Source: Candidatus Saccharibacteria bacterium UBA949 (GTDB lineage Bacteria; Patescibacteriota; Saccharimonadia; Saccharimonadales; Saccharimonadaceae). From it: a DNA stretch of 5,370 bases. Below are positions 4,917 to 5,370 of this stretch, piece after piece (within the stretch, counting starts at the first letter, position 1; each line of letters starts with the position of its first letter). The notes below the pieces were generated by a model. The model was not told the DNA's origin and did not search any database. It was given only the letters and a program-made list of their open reading frames with translations. The stretch spans positions 1-5,370 of the forward strand of contig DBCV01000027.1 of the NCBI GenBank assembly GCA_002293245.1, in the 5' to 3' direction. The position numbers and the translations under genes are program-made.

Positions 4917-5250
4917 CGACGACCTTATCAATTATTTCTACAATTTTTTGTCGTATGGCTGGGTCCTCGACGTAGCGAGAACGGTTATTTTGGCGTGGGC
5001 GAATGTTTATCATGGAGTCAAATTCGATAAAATCTGGTGAGCCGAACTGTTCAGGATAGAGATTGATGCCCCACAAATCATTTTGGAGCGAGCCGTTATC
5101 CAACATATATTGCTCAATATCAGCATGGAGCTCTGCATCCAGTACTACGATACCTTTTGCTACATCCACGTCAGCCTTAACCATATTACCGAACATTTTT
5201 TCCGACATTTTCCTTAGTTCAGCGAGGGTTATTTTCTCGACTTGTTTCAT
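4906..5250 (-). CDS. DUF5674 family protein
   Basis: A 114-aa cytoplasmic protein of the DUF5674 family, function unknown. Matching features: ITLAELRKMSEKMFGNMVKA near the N-terminus, VDVAKGIVVLDAELHADIE (residues about 30-48), DLWGINLYP, DFIEFDSMINIRP and RSRYVEDPxIRxKIxEI at the end. The length is typical. The start is ATG at 5250. The frame stays open back through the tRNA to 5364, but that part (AQLVARAVRDCEVAGSSPV) is a translation of tRNA-Pro and not protein. No SD precedes the ATG, and the -10 box ends only 6 nt upstream, so the mRNA is probably leaderless. It is the first gene of a three-gene operon with the helical protein and DUF1653; conserved association in other genomes would support a shared role. 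Confidence 0.9.
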   Translation of the reverse strand: MKQVEKITLAELRKMSEKMFGNMVKADVDVAKGIVVLDAELHADIEQYMLDNGSLQNDLWGINLYPEQFGSPDFIEFDSMINIRPRQNNRSRYVEDPAIRQKIVEIIDKVVDGN

Positions 5251-5256
5251 AAAATG

Positions 5257-5265
5257 ATTATACCA
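5257..5265 (-). promoter_or_regulatory. extended -10 promoter of the DUF5674 operon (leaderless)
   Basis: Minus-strand TGGTATAAT: consensus -10 TATAAT (5257-5262) with TGn. Only six bases (CATTTT) separate it from the ATG at 5250, so initiation at the usual distance falls at or next to the A of the start codon. The -35 position lies inside the tRNA terminator hairpin and does not match TTGACA. Confidence 0.75.
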
Positions 5266-5268
5266 TAG

Positions 5269-5289
5269 AAAAAAGCACTCATCGTGCTT
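5269..5289 (-). terminator. intrinsic terminator of tRNA-Pro
   Basis: Minus strand: AAGCAC, loop GATGA, GTGCTT, followed by four more T (six in a row). A short 6-bp stem starting 5 nt after the encoded CCA. It separates the tRNA from the DUF5674 promoter; terminator and promoter share a 44-nt gap. Confidence 0.75.
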
Positions 5290-5294
5290 ATGGT

Positions 5295-5370
5295 TGGTCG
5301 GGGTTACTGGACTTGAACCAGCGACCTCGCAGTCCCGAACCGCGCGCGCTACCAACTGCGCCAAACCCCG
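5295..5370 (-). tRNA. tRNA-Pro (anticodon CGG)
   Basis: Complete cloverleaf of 73 nt plus an encoded CCA, its first base being the last base of the window. Acceptor CGGGGTT pairs with AACCCCG (7 bp). D-arm GCGC/GCGC with loop AGTTGGTA. Anticodon stem CGCGG/CTGCG with one G-U, loop TTCGGGA, giving anticodon CGG at 5335-5337 with G37. A five-base variable loop, and T-arm GCTGG/CCAGT with loop TTCAAGT. Discriminator A73 at 5298. The C1-G72 pair and G37 are typical of bacterial tRNA-Pro. It reads CCG codons. Confidence 0.96.

Noticed and set aside
5251..5364. N-terminal extension of the DUF5674 frame through the tRNA
   Set aside because: The added residues (AQLVARAVRDCEVAGSSPV) are the well-known false translation of a tRNA gene; the tRNA, its terminator and a promoter occupy this stretch.
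1..5370. CRISPR array, insertion sequence or replication origin
   Set aside because: No regularly spaced repeats, transposase or integrase frame, terminal inverted repeats, or DnaA-box cluster seen on either strand.

Overview
The window looks like chromosome of a Patescibacteria/CPR-type bacterium, possibly Saccharibacteria-like. This is an inference. It rests on the compact layout, the DUF5674 and DUF1653 proteins next to a small helical protein of a type I associate with CPR genomes, and the many short genes. TGA serves as a stop and Trp is encoded by TGG, so the TGA-recoding CPR lineages are unlikely.

Layout. Bases 1-1959 are the 3' four-fifths of gyrA (+). It overlaps by 20 nt a divergent PAP2-family membrane protein (1940-2365, +). 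Bases 2370-3836 hold two tandem transcription units (+), called A and B. Each has a near-consensus sigma70 promoter preceded by the same 19-nt sequence, a structured leader of about 230 nt, a strong Shine-Dalgarno (SD) site, an unrecognised basic protein of about 90 aa with an N-terminal export signal, a hairpin-rich 3' region and an intrinsic-terminator-like hairpin. On the minus strand, facing them, lies a 70-aa LEA-like soluble repeat protein (3898-4110). It has its own terminator, an extended -10 promoter and an operator-like dyad. Further on, a three-gene operon reads right to left: DUF5674 (5250-4906), a 99-aa helical protein (4916-4617) and DUF1653 (4612-4361). The window ends in a complete tRNA-Pro(CGG) on the minus strand, with encoded CCA and its own short terminator.

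How it works together. gyrA and the PAP2 gene are ordinary housekeeping and membrane-lipid functions. The DUF5674 operon is compact and appears translationally coupled. Its promoter -10 sits only 6 nt before the start codon, which predicts a leaderless mRNA.

The least ordinary part is the pair of units A and B. The leaders share their 5' ends, and each places in a hairpin loop a copy of the 16S rRNA 3'-end anti-Shine-Dalgarno sequence (CCTCCTT). That element can pair with the unit's own SD, so the leaders could be cis-acting translational switches, or ribosome-binding decoys. I do not recognise the two proteins, and no function is assigned to them.
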